Shown in pieces: positions 51,545 to 58,465 of a stretch of 64,000 bases of DNA; within the stretch, counting starts at the first letter, position 1; each line of letters opens with the position of its first letter. Where the stretch lies: assembly GCA_964616985.1 (NCBI GenBank), contig CAZTVF010000006.1, positions 12,632 through 76,631 of the forward strand. Direction: 5' to 3'. The translations under genes and the position numbers were made by a program. A model generated the notes under the pieces. It ran no database searches. It saw only the letters and a program-made list of their open reading frames with translations, and had not been told where the DNA came from. Source of the DNA: CAZTVF01 sp964616985 (lineage in GTDB: Bacteria; Planctomycetota; Phycisphaerae; SM23-33).

Positions 51545-53137
51545 TTATGCGTTCTCGTTGAGCAGCTTGAACTCGATGGCGTCGCTGATCGCCAGCCACG
51601 AGGCGTCGATGATATTGGTGCTCACGCCGACGGAGCCGAAGTACTTGCCTTGGCGCGAGTCGTGCCAATCGATCACGACGCGGACCTTGGCGGCCGTCTC
51701 GGCGGCGGTGTTCACGACGCGGACCTTGTAGTCGGCCAGGTGCAGGTCGTCCACTTGCGGGTGCGCGTCGCGCAGGGCGCCGCAGATGGCGCTGCGGAGC
51801 GAGTCGACCGGGCCGTTGCCCTCGGCCACCGTGTGGTTCGCCTTGCCGTTGACGACGAGCTTGACGGTGGCCTCGGTGACCGCCTCGCCGCCATTTTGCC
51901 TCAGGATGATGCAGCGGTAGTGATCGAGGTCGTACAGCCGGCGGTACCACGAGCCGCCCAGCGTCTTGCGGATGAGCACCTCGAAGCTCGCCTCGGCCGC
52001 CTCGAACTGGTAGCCCTCGTTCTCGAGGTTCATCAGGGCGTTGAGCACCTTGCGCTGCGCGTCCTTGTCCTCGGCGATGCCGAACTTGGCCGGCGCCGTC
52101 ACTGCGATGTTGCTCACGCCCGACAGCTCGCTCACCAGGATCCGCCGGGCGTTGCCCACGCGGGCGGGGTCCATATGTTCGTAGGTCGCCACGTTCCGCT
52201 GCACCGCGTGCACGTGCATGCCGCCCTTGTGCGCGAACGCCGAGGCCCCGACGAACGGCTGGTTGTCCTGGAAGTTCAGGTTCGCCACCTCGTATACGTA
52301 GCGGCTGACCTCGGTGAGACGCGACAGCGTGCTATTCTGCAGCACCGAGTAGCCGTACTTGGTCGCCAGGTTCGCGATCACGGCCGTGAGGTCGGCGTTG
52401 CCGCATCGCTCGCCGATGCCGTTGATCGTGCCCTGCACCTGCATCGCGCCGTGACGGACGGCCATCAGCGAATTGGCCACCGCCAGGGCGCAGTCGTTGT
52501 GGCAGTGGATGCCGACCTTGACGGCCGGGAAGGCCTTGACGACGGCGCGGACGCCCTTGGCGATCTGCGCCAGGGTCGATCCGCCGTTGGTGTCGCACAG
52601 GACCAGGTGCGTGGCGCCCGCCTCGACGGCGGCCTTGAGCGTGGACATCGCATAGTCGCCGTTGGCCCGCAGTCCGTCGAAGAAGTGCTCGGCGTCATAC
52701 ATGGCGATGCGGCCCTTGCGGGCCATCAGGCCGATGGAGTCGGCGATCATCGCCAGGTTCTCCTCCAGCGGCACGCGGAGCACCTCGTTGACGTGCAGGT
52801 CCCAGGTCTTGCCGACGATCGTCACGACGGGTGCCTCGCTGCCCAGCAGCGCGCGCATGCCGACGTCTTCCTCGGCGGCAACGCCCTTGCGGCGGGTCAT
52901 GCCGAACGCGGCGATCTTGGCGTTCTTGAACGAACGCTTGCGGACTTCCTGGAAGAACGCCTCGTCCTTGGGGTTACTCAGCGGGTAGCCGCCCTCGATG
53001 AAGTCGACGCCCAGGCGGTCGAGGGCCTCGGCGATCAGGAGCTTGTCCTCCAGCGAGAGGCTCACGCCCTGCGCCTGCGTGCCGTCGCGCAACGTGGTGT
53101 CGTAGATTTCGATTCTCTTGGTGCTGTTGTCGCTCAT
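51545..53137 (-). CDS. cimA: (R)-citramalate synthase
   Basis: A 530-residue condensing enzyme of the LeuA/CimA family. It makes citramalate from pyruvate and acetyl-CoA as a threonine-independent route to isoleucine. Catalytic-site pattern TTLRDGTQAQGVSLSLEDKL matches CimA (GTQA-G rather than the GEQ of LeuA). Metal and substrate residues lie in GIHCHNDCALAVANSLMAV and GERCGNADL. The C-terminal regulatory LeuA dimer domain spans about residues 395-525. AAGGTG precedes ATG 53137. Transcription appears controlled by the attenuator just upstream (53215-53450). The neighbouring gene on the same strand is valS. Confidence 0.9.
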   Translation of the reverse strand: MSDNSTKRIEIYDTTLRDGTQAQGVSLSLEDKLLIAEALDRLGVDFIEGGYPLSNPKDEAFFQEVRKRSFKNAKIAAFGMTRRKGVAAEEDVGMRALLGSEAPVVTIVGKTWDLHVNEVLRVPLEENLAMIADSIGLMARKGRIAMYDAEHFFDGLRANGDYAMSTLKAAVEAGATHLVLCDTNGGSTLAQIAKGVRAVVKAFPAVKVGIHCHNDCALAVANSLMAVRHGAMQVQGTINGIGERCGNADLTAVIANLATKYGYSVLQNSTLSRLTEVSRYVYEVANLNFQDNQPFVGASAFAHKGGMHVHAVQRNVATYEHMDPARVGNARRILVSELSGVSNIAVTAPAKFGIAEDKDAQRKVLNALMNLENEGYQFEAAEASFEVLIRKTLGGSWYRRLYDLDHYRCIILRQNGGEAVTEATVKLVVNGKANHTVAEGNGPVDSLRSAICGALRDAHPQVDDLHLADYKVRVVNTAAETAAKVRVVIDWHDSRQGKYFGSVGVSTNIIDASWLAISDAIEFKLLNENA

Positions 53138-53214
53138 GTTTCACCTTCCGCGAATCACGTCATGATGACCGCCGCCGCGTGATCGGTAAAGGGGCAGACG
53201 GCCGAAATCATGGA

Positions 53215-53250
53215 TAAAAGAAAAGGCCCTGAAGCAGGAACCTCAGGGCC
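53215..53250 (-). terminator. Attenuator terminator between leader peptide and cimA
   Basis: GGCCCTGA / TCAGGGCC stem with a 10-nt loop followed on the minus strand by TTTTCTTTT. It lies 26 nt after the leader stop and 78 nt before cimA. Confidence 0.85.
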
Positions 53251-53275
53251 GCGAGGGTTCGAATCGCAACCAGCC

Positions 53276-53380
53276 CTAAGGCACGCGGGATACACCGACG
53301 GCAATAATGCCTGCGCGGACGCCGGCTGCGACTCCCTCAGGGAGCTTCGAGCCGGTCAGGTTGTCCTGAAACGTCCGCAT
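53276..53380 (-). CDS. Branched-chain amino acid leader peptide of cimA
   Basis: A 34-codon reading frame, ATG 53380 to TAG 53276, with AGAGGA 5-6 nt upstream. Composition is five Val, two adjacent Ile (ATT ATT) and two Leu. Seven of its last 18 residues are Val or Ile (VAAGVRAGIIAVGVSRV). It lies between a sigma70-type promoter and an intrinsic terminator upstream of citramalate synthase, an isoleucine-pathway enzyme. The arrangement matches ribosome-mediated attenuation: stalling at Val/Ile codons would prevent the terminator and allow cimA expression. No conservation check was possible. Confidence 0.7.
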   Translation of the reverse strand: MRTFQDNLTGSKLPEGVAAGVRAGIIAVGVSRVP

Positions 53381-53422
53381 CGTTATCCTCTTGCGTGCCC
53401 GGCATGGGCCGTGTTGGAAGTC

Positions 53423-53450
53423 ATTATATCGGTCCGTTCGGAGGCGTCAA
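53423..53450 (-). promoter_or_regulatory. Sigma70-type promoter of the cimA leader
   Basis: Minus strand TTGACG (53445-53450), 16-nt spacer, TATAAT (53423-53428). Transcription should start near 53416, giving ~36 nt before the leader ATG. Confidence 0.75.
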
Positions 53451-53460
53451 TTGACAAACA

Positions 53461-53575
53461 ACGGTAATCAGTGAACACGAACCAGTAAACAGTAAGCAGG
53501 AACAGAAGGTGCATGATTTTGCAGGATCCACGGCAACTTACAGCCGTCTACGGGTTACTGTTTACTGATTACCGT
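53461..53575. repeat. Low-GC inverted repeat
   Basis: Left arm ACGGTAATCAGT (53461-53472), an 11-nt insertion, then AGTAAACAGTAA. Right arm 53555-53575 is the complement of both blocks joined. It lies between the cimA promoter and the YkgJ-like gene and is markedly AT-rich for this genome. Confidence 0.7.
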
Positions 53576-53634
53576 TTCCTGCCGTTGAGAAACGTGTCGC
53601 CCCCCGGTATGCTGAATGTTTTCGGGAGAACCCT

Positions 53635-54030
53635 GTGCCCAACATGTGCTTCAAGTGCGATGCGCGGTGCTGCCGATACTTCGCCTTCGAGATCGACAAG
53701 CCCGATACGTTTGAGGAGTTTGAGAACATCCGCTGGTACATCATGCACCAGGGCGTGACGGTGCACGTGGACACGGGCGACTGGTACATCTCCATCCCGG
53801 TGCCCTGCAAGAACATCGGCCCCGACAACCTGTGCGCGATCTACGACGACCGCCCGCTCATCTGCCGCAAGTATTCCAACGACAACTGCGAGGCCCACGA
53901 GGGCGACTTCGAGTACGAGCACGAGTTCAAGACGCCCGAGGCCATTGACGCCTACGCCCGCCAGTTCCTCGGCGAGGCCAAGTACGAGCAGGCCCGCATC
54001 CGTGCGCGGAAGCAGGCGGCCAAGGGCTGA
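53635..54030 (+). CDS. YkgJ-family cysteine cluster protein
   Basis: A 131-residue protein with the family cluster CFKCDARCCR (Cys5, 8, 12, 13) followed by VPCKNIGPDNLCAIYDDRPLICRKY and NDNC. Eight cysteines in this order are typical of the CxxCxxCC zinc/iron-chelating family, whose role is undefined. It uses GTG 53635 with GGGAG upstream; ATG 53644 is in frame but would place the first Cys at residue 2. Acidic and highly charged, with no membrane segment. It stands alone. Confidence 0.82.
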   Translation: MPNMCFKCDARCCRYFAFEIDKPDTFEEFENIRWYIMHQGVTVHVDTGDWYISIPVPCKNIGPDNLCAIYDDRPLICRKYSNDNCEAHEGDFEYEHEFKTPEAIDAYARQFLGEAKYEQARIRARKQAAKG

Positions 54031-54042
54031 CCGAGTGGGAAG

Positions 54043-54112
54043 GCGGCCTGGCCGTTCGGCGCTGTTCCCAGTCGGTGCCAAAAGCTGACAGCGCCGAACG
54101 GCAAGCCGCCTG
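54043..54112. repeat. Palindrome family A, shorter variant (copy 5)
   Basis: AGGCGGC..GGCCGTTCGGCGCTGT arm with a gap, short loop, and ACAGCGCCGAACGGCAAGCC arm. Only this copy lacks the conserved GGCGTCACC loop. Confidence 0.8.
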
Positions 54113-54184
54113 GGGAATGTTTCACGCCGCCGTCCTTAGAAGTCAAACAAGGATGCTTCCGCGTCCATGAGAGCCAATGCCCTC

Positions 54185-54213
54185 TGGTCACCTGCATTCC
54201 CTCGCCCTATAAT
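54185..54213 (+). promoter_or_regulatory. Candidate promoter of hisS
   Basis: TGGTCA (54185-54190), 17-nt spacer, TATAAT (54208-54213). A CCGCCC/GGGCGG hairpin follows in the leader (about 54226-54257) before ATG 54284. Confidence 0.6.
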
Positions 54214-54283
54214 CGCGTTCGCTCCGCCCGTCGCCGCATCGGCAGCGGTGGGGCGGGTACATCAACACAGAATCGAGTGACAC

Positions 54284-55609
54284 ATGGCTTTTCAGGCGGT
54301 CAAAGGCACACGTGACTTCTATCCCGAGCTGATGCGGGTGAGGAATTTCATCACCGATGCATGGCGGCGGGTCTCGCTGCGCAACGGCTTCGAGGAATAC
54401 GACGCACCGATCTTCGAATACCTTGACCTCTTCACGGCCAAGAGCGGGCCGGAGATCGCCGAGCAGTTGTTCGGCTTCACCGATCGCGGCGGGCGGCAGC
54501 TGGCCATCCGCCCGGAGATCACGCCGTCGCTGGCCCGCATGGTGAACGCGAAGATCAACGCCTTGCCCCGCCCGATCAAGTGGTTCTCCTCGCCGCGCGT
54601 CTGCCGGGCCGAGAACCCGCAGAAGGGTCGCCTCCGCGAGTTCTTCCAGTGGAACATCGACATCATCGGTGAGGAGACGGAGATCGCCGATGCCGAATGC
54701 CTCTACGTCGCCGTCGATGCCTTCCGCGAACTGGGCCTGGGCGCTGCCGACGTGCAGCTCCGCTACTCCAGCCGCGCCGTGCTGTCGGCGGTGCTGGCTG
54801 CGATGAAGCTGCCGGCGGAACAGGTCCAGCCGGTGATGGGCGTGCTGGATAAACGCAAGAAGATCCCGGCCGAGGCGTTCGCGGAGATGCTGGCCAAGAC
54901 GGTCAGCGACGACGCGGCCCGCGCGGCGATCAACACGTTCATGGACATCGCGGACCTGCCCGCGCTGTCGGCCGAGGAGCTGGCGTCGCGGCTGGGTGTG
55001 CCCGCGTCGCCGGAGCTGGCCGCCGCCATGGGCAAGCTCGCCTCGTTCAACGAGAACCTCGGCCGCTTCGGCATCGGCGAGTGGTGCCGCTACGACCCTG
55101 CCGTCGTCCGCGGCCTGGCGTATTACACGGGCGTGGTGTACGAGGCGTTCGACGCGGGCCAATCGCTTCGCGCGGTGGCCGGCGGCGGGCGGTACGACAA
55201 CCTCCTGGAGGTGCTGGGCGGGCCCAAGGTGGGGGGGTGCGGCTTCGGCATGGGCGATGTCGTGCTGGGCATCCTGCTGGAAGAGAAGGGCAAGCTGCCG
55301 CCGCTGACGCCGACGCTGGACTTTTTCCTCGTCGACGGCGAAGGGGCCTTCGAGCCCATGATGCAGCTGCTGACCGAGATTCGCTCTCGCGGGTGGGCGG
55401 CCGACTTCAGCTACAAGCGCCAGGCCACCGGCAAGCAGCTCAATCAGGCGAACAAACGCGGCGCCAAGGCGGCGATGATCGTCAAGAGCGCCCAGGCCGT
55501 GTCGATCAAGAACCTCGCCTCCGGCGCCCAGAAAGACACCGACACCGCCACGCTGCTGTCGACGCTGAAGACCAAGGGCCAGCAAGGCCTCGAGACGATC
55601 CTGCCATAG
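54284..55609 (+). CDS. hisS: Histidyl-tRNA synthetase
   Basis: A 441-residue class II synthetase. Motif 1 is near residues 40-75. Motif 2 is RLREFFQWNIDIIG (Arg ~118). Motif 3 is near 310. HisA loop reads RGLAYYTGVVYEAFD, where most HisRS have RGLDYYTG; Asp is replaced by Ala, as happens in some divergent subfamilies. The C-terminal anticodon domain spans ~340-441 (SYKRQATGKQLNQANKRGAKAAMIV). A run of seven G (around 55225) lies inside the gene without breaking the frame. The start follows from the conserved FQAVKGTRDFYPE. Confidence 0.94.
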   Translation: MAFQAVKGTRDFYPELMRVRNFITDAWRRVSLRNGFEEYDAPIFEYLDLFTAKSGPEIAEQLFGFTDRGGRQLAIRPEITPSLARMVNAKINALPRPIKWFSSPRVCRAENPQKGRLREFFQWNIDIIGEETEIADAECLYVAVDAFRELGLGAADVQLRYSSRAVLSAVLAAMKLPAEQVQPVMGVLDKRKKIPAEAFAEMLAKTVSDDAARAAINTFMDIADLPALSAEELASRLGVPASPELAAAMGKLASFNENLGRFGIGEWCRYDPAVVRGLAYYTGVVYEAFDAGQSLRAVAGGGRYDNLLEVLGGPKVGGCGFGMGDVVLGILLEEKGKLPPLTPTLDFFLVDGEGAFEPMMQLLTEIRSRGWAADFSYKRQATGKQLNQANKRGAKAAMIVKSAQAVSIKNLASGAQKDTDTATLLSTLKTKGQQGLETILP

Positions 55610-55662
55610 CGCTGTCCACGAAATCGCACGGATTGCACGAAGTCTATCCTGCCGGGGTTGGA

Positions 55663-56184
55663 ATGGCCCACCGCAACATACATTACGAGGCCGCCTTCGA
55701 AGACTACCTCCGGGCCAAGGGCTGGCCGTACGTGGCCGTCGATGAGACGAAGAAGGCGATCTTCGGCGCGGCCTCGATCAAGAGCTTCGATTTTCTCGTC
55801 TACAGCTCCGGCGGGCCCAACCTCCTGGTCGACATTAAGGGCCGGAAATTTCCCGACAGTACGGCGGGGGGGGCCAAGACGGCCTCGCGGTCCTGGGAGA
55901 ACTGGATCACCCGCCAGGACGTGGATGGCCTGCGGGAATGGCAGAAAGTATTCGGCCGCGATTTCCTGGCGGTGGTGGTTTTCGCTTATTGGCTGCAGGG
56001 CCCGCCGCAGAGGGCGCCGTTCGGCGACGTGCATTTCTTCCGCCAGAAGCACTATGCTTTTGTGGGCGTGGAACTGGAGAATTACGTTGCCTGCGCCCGC
56101 CCCCGTAGCGCAAAATGGCAAACACTCGCCGTGCCGGGCGCGGAGTTTGTTCCTCTTGCGCGCGACATCGCCGCGTATCTGTGA
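55663..56184 (+). CDS. PD-(D/E)XK nuclease-like protein
   Basis: A 173-residue protein with the sequence order of a restriction-endonuclease-fold nuclease: HYEAAFEDYLRAKGW (a conserved Glu helix), KSFDFLVYSSGGPNLLVDIKGRK (Asp, then Asp-X-Lys), and EFVPLARDIAAYL at the end. Related planctomycete proteins begin HYE. No membrane segment or tag. An eight-G tract at 55866-55873 lies in the reading frame. The preceding intergenic gap is 53 nt, so it may be co-transcribed with hisS. A role in DNA repair or recombination is plausible but unproved. Confidence 0.7.
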   Translation: MAHRNIHYEAAFEDYLRAKGWPYVAVDETKKAIFGAASIKSFDFLVYSSGGPNLLVDIKGRKFPDSTAGGAKTASRSWENWITRQDVDGLREWQKVFGRDFLAVVVFAYWLQGPPQRAPFGDVHFFRQKHYAFVGVELENYVACARPRSAKWQTLAVPGAEFVPLARDIAAYL

Positions 56185-56209
56185 TCGGCCGGCAGTTGAG
56201 GAAATGACG

Positions 56210-56422
56210 ATGATTCGCAAAATGCTGTCCGCCGCATTGACCATCGCCGCCGCATGCAGCACGGCGCTGGCGCAAGCGCAGGCCCAGTCGCCAACCGACA
56301 CGTGGCAGGCGCCGAACTTGGATCCCCGCAGCGTCGCGATCCCTTATGTGTACGCGCTGGTGGGGCTGGCGGTCATCTGCCTGGCCGCATTCAAGAGCAC
56401 CGGGCGGACCCACCTGGATTGA
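56210..56422 (+). CDS. Small exported membrane-anchored protein
   Basis: A 70-residue protein: signal peptide (residues 1-22, LSAALTIAAACSTALAQA), short exposed part, and a C-terminal hydrophobic helix (VYALVGLAVICLAAF). GAGGA is 7 nt before ATG 56210, which is preferred over ATG 56204. No family recognised. It lies 25 nt after the nuclease-like gene. Confidence 0.6.
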   Translation: MIRKMLSAALTIAAACSTALAQAQAQSPTDTWQAPNLDPRSVAIPYVYALVGLAVICLAAFKSTGRTHLD

Positions 56423-56430
56423 TTCGACAA

Positions 56431-56458
56431 ACCAAGGATCACCTGCCGTGTCCTTGGT
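56431..56458. other. Hairpin between the small membrane protein gene and 56490
   Basis: ACCAAGGA / TCCTTGGT with a 12-nt loop; no T-run, so terminator or leader function is uncertain. Confidence 0.45.
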
Positions 56459-56489
56459 AATGGCTTAACGTCTTATTAGGGAGACTTGT

Positions 56490-56768
56490 ATGAAAAAGGC
56501 GGCAATCGTTGTTCTGGTGCTGTTGAACGTGGCCCTGGCAGGGGCCTTGGTGATCACGACATCCCCTGAGGCCCAGGCGCAGGGATTCCGTGGTGCGACG
56601 GACTATGCCGTAGTCGCCGGTCACATCGACACGGACTATGACGGCATCTGGATCACGGACCTGACTCGGAAGAAGCTGATCGTCTTCCGGTACGACAAAG
56701 CCAAGAAGGTGTTCCATGCCTTCCAGCCACGGAAGCTCAAGACCGACTTCCCGGACACCGAGAAGTAA
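56490..56768 (+). CDS. Small exported protein, paralogue of the next gene
   Basis: A 92-residue protein with an N-terminal signal/anchor (residues 2-24, AAIVVLVLLNVALAGALVI). The rest has beta-strand pattern DYAVVAGHIDTDYDGIWITDLTRKKLIVFRYD, similar to one blade of a propeller. GGGAG precedes ATG 56490. No known family. See the following gene. Confidence 0.65.
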   Translation: MKKAAIVVLVLLNVALAGALVITTSPEAQAQGFRGATDYAVVAGHIDTDYDGIWITDLTRKKLIVFRYDKAKKVFHAFQPRKLKTDFPDTEK

Positions 56769-56789
56769 CCTTCGCACCAGGAGACAACC

Positions 56790-57077
56790 ATGAAAAACAC
56801 ACAAAACATCGCCATTATCACGCTGTGCGTCACAGCCGCCATCCTCGGCGGCCTGGTCATCGGAATGAGCCCGGACAACGCGAATGCGTCCCAGTGCCCC
56901 TCCACGTCGGCCGGTTCGCTCATCATGTTGCCGTACCAGCTGGACAAGAATGTGGACCTGCTGATCGTCATCGATCTCACCAGCCGCAGGATGAACGCCT
57001 ACCGCGTCAATCAGCAAGCTGGGGGCGTGGAAATCTTCGCGACCACGGACCTCGAACGCGCGTTCGCCGCAGAGTAG
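56790..57077 (+). CDS. Small exported protein, paralogue of the previous gene
   Basis: A 95-residue protein with the same plan: hydrophobic N-terminus (NIAIITLCVTAAILGGLVIGM) then SLIMLPYQLDKNVDLLIVIDLTSRRMNAYRVN, aligning with the preceding gene's strand pattern. CAGGAGA upstream. It is 21 nt from its paralogue and 11 nt before bioB, so all three may be co-transcribed. Function unknown. Confidence 0.65.
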   Translation: MKNTQNIAIITLCVTAAILGGLVIGMSPDNANASQCPSTSAGSLIMLPYQLDKNVDLLIVIDLTSRRMNAYRVNQQAGGVEIFATTDLERAFAAE

Positions 57078-57088
57078 ACGCAATCGTT

Positions 57089-58078
57089 ATGAGCACAGAA
57101 ATCGCAGATATCGGGCGGCGGGCGCTCCGCGGTGAGCGCCTTAGCCGCCCGGATATTTTACACCTCGTCGACGCCGCGCAGAACGACCCGCAGGAACTGT
57201 TCTACTGGGCCTCGCAGATCCGCCGGGCCGTGTTCGGAAACTGCGTGAAGTTCTGCTCGATCATCCCGGGCAAGTTCGGCGGATGCACCGAGGACTGCAA
57301 GTGGTGCGCCCAGCCGGGCAAGCTCATGCCCGCCAAGATGACGGCCCACGGCGAAATCGAGACCGCCGCCCGCCGATCCGCCGGCCTGGGCTCGGCCAAC
57401 TTCGGCGTGGTGAACTCGGGCCGGCGACCCACGCCGCGCGAGTTTCAGTCCATGCTTGATGTGGCCGGCGTTCTGCGACAGGCGGAACTGGGCGTCACGC
57501 TGTGTGGCGCCTATGGCGAACTCACGGATGATCAGGCCCGTCAGCTTGTCGCCGCCGGGGTTCGGAGATACAACCACAACCTGGAGACCTCACGGCGGTT
57601 CTACCCGCACGTCGTCTCCACGCATACCTACGACGACCGCCTGCGGACCCTGGCCGCCGCCCGCAGCGCCGGGATGCAGTTGTGCTGCGGGGGCATCTTC
57701 GGCATCGGCGAGACCTGGGAGGACCGCATCGACCTGGCCCTGACCCTGCGCGACGAGGTCCGGCCGGAGTCGGTCCCGATGAACTTCCTGCACCCGATCG
57801 CCGGGACCGCCTTGGAGGCGTCCACGCCGATGATGCCGATGGAAATCCTGTCGGTCATCGCCATTTACCGGCTGGTCCTGCCGCGGACCGACCTGAAGAT
57901 CGCCGGCGGCAGGGAACTGAACCTCCGCGACCTTCAAAGCTGGATGTTCCACGTCGGCGGCACCAGTTGCCTGATCGGCAACTATCTGGCCACAGCCGGC
58001 AGGGACCCGCAAGTCGATCTCCAGATGATCCGCGATCTCGGCCTTCAGGTCGTCACGAAGCTGCCCACCGAAAGCTGA
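57089..58078 (+). CDS. bioB: Biotin synthase, with a missing [2Fe-2S] ligand
   Basis: A 329-residue radical-SAM enzyme inserting sulfur into dethiobiotin. The [4Fe-4S] motif is Cys66-X3-Cys70-X2-Cys73 (GGCTEDCKWCAQ). Family motifs YNHNLETS, GIFGIGETWEDR and AGGRE (Arg275) are present. Of the usual three Cys ligands of the auxiliary cluster, two are found (Cys139 and Cys199). The first, normally in a F-C motif, is Gly106 (NFGVVNS). Extra cysteines occur at 200 and 294. This resembles BioB variants from anaerobes that carry a different auxiliary cluster. The start ATG 57089 follows two small genes; no other biotin gene is adjacent. Confidence 0.9.
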   Translation: MSTEIADIGRRALRGERLSRPDILHLVDAAQNDPQELFYWASQIRRAVFGNCVKFCSIIPGKFGGCTEDCKWCAQPGKLMPAKMTAHGEIETAARRSAGLGSANFGVVNSGRRPTPREFQSMLDVAGVLRQAELGVTLCGAYGELTDDQARQLVAAGVRRYNHNLETSRRFYPHVVSTHTYDDRLRTLAAARSAGMQLCCGGIFGIGETWEDRIDLALTLRDEVRPESVPMNFLHPIAGTALEASTPMMPMEILSVIAIYRLVLPRTDLKIAGGRELNLRDLQSWMFHVGGTSCLIGNYLATAGRDPQVDLQMIRDLGLQVVTKLPTES

Positions 58079-58465
58079 GCGAAGGCGGAGTTCGAGGATC
58101 GAATCAAGCCCGGATGCCATGTTGGGTCAAGGCCAAGTGCCATGGCTTCAGGTCAAGGCCGCGGGTGCCATGCTTTCAGGCCGCGAAGCGGCGAAAGCAT
58201 GTCTAGAGGACTCGGGGACAAAGCCAGCCGCCGGCTGGACCGCTCTAAAGTCGGAAAAACCGTAACTTCTTTGCTGCCAGACACCTAACTACTCGCGAGC
58301 GCAACATAACATATATTATCGGACGTTGACGGTTAGGTGCGGGGGGGGGGCGAATCTCCTGCCCTGAGGGTCTATTGTGCGCAGGATTGATCACGCTGAG
58401 TCTGCGACTTGGTCCTTCGAGGATTCATGGATCACCGAAGTGACCATACCTCAGCTCACTTCGGT
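58079..58465. other. 387-nt intergenic region with repeats and a 10-G tract
   Basis: It contains the hairpin CATGCTTTC..CCGC-GAA-GCGG..GAAAGCATG at 58169-58201, a 10-G homopolymer at 58341-58350 and a family D palindrome at 58426-58450. No gene is seen. Confidence 0.7.
58426..58450. repeat. Palindrome family D, copy 3
   Basis: CATGGATCACCGAAGTGACC then ATACC; three differences from the copies at 20469 and 30061. Confidence 0.7.

Noticed and set aside
53215..53280. GGGTTCGAATC near 53255, resembling a tRNA T loop
   Set aside because: The flanks do not form a 5-bp T stem or cloverleaf, and the segment is explained by the leader peptide and terminator of cimA.
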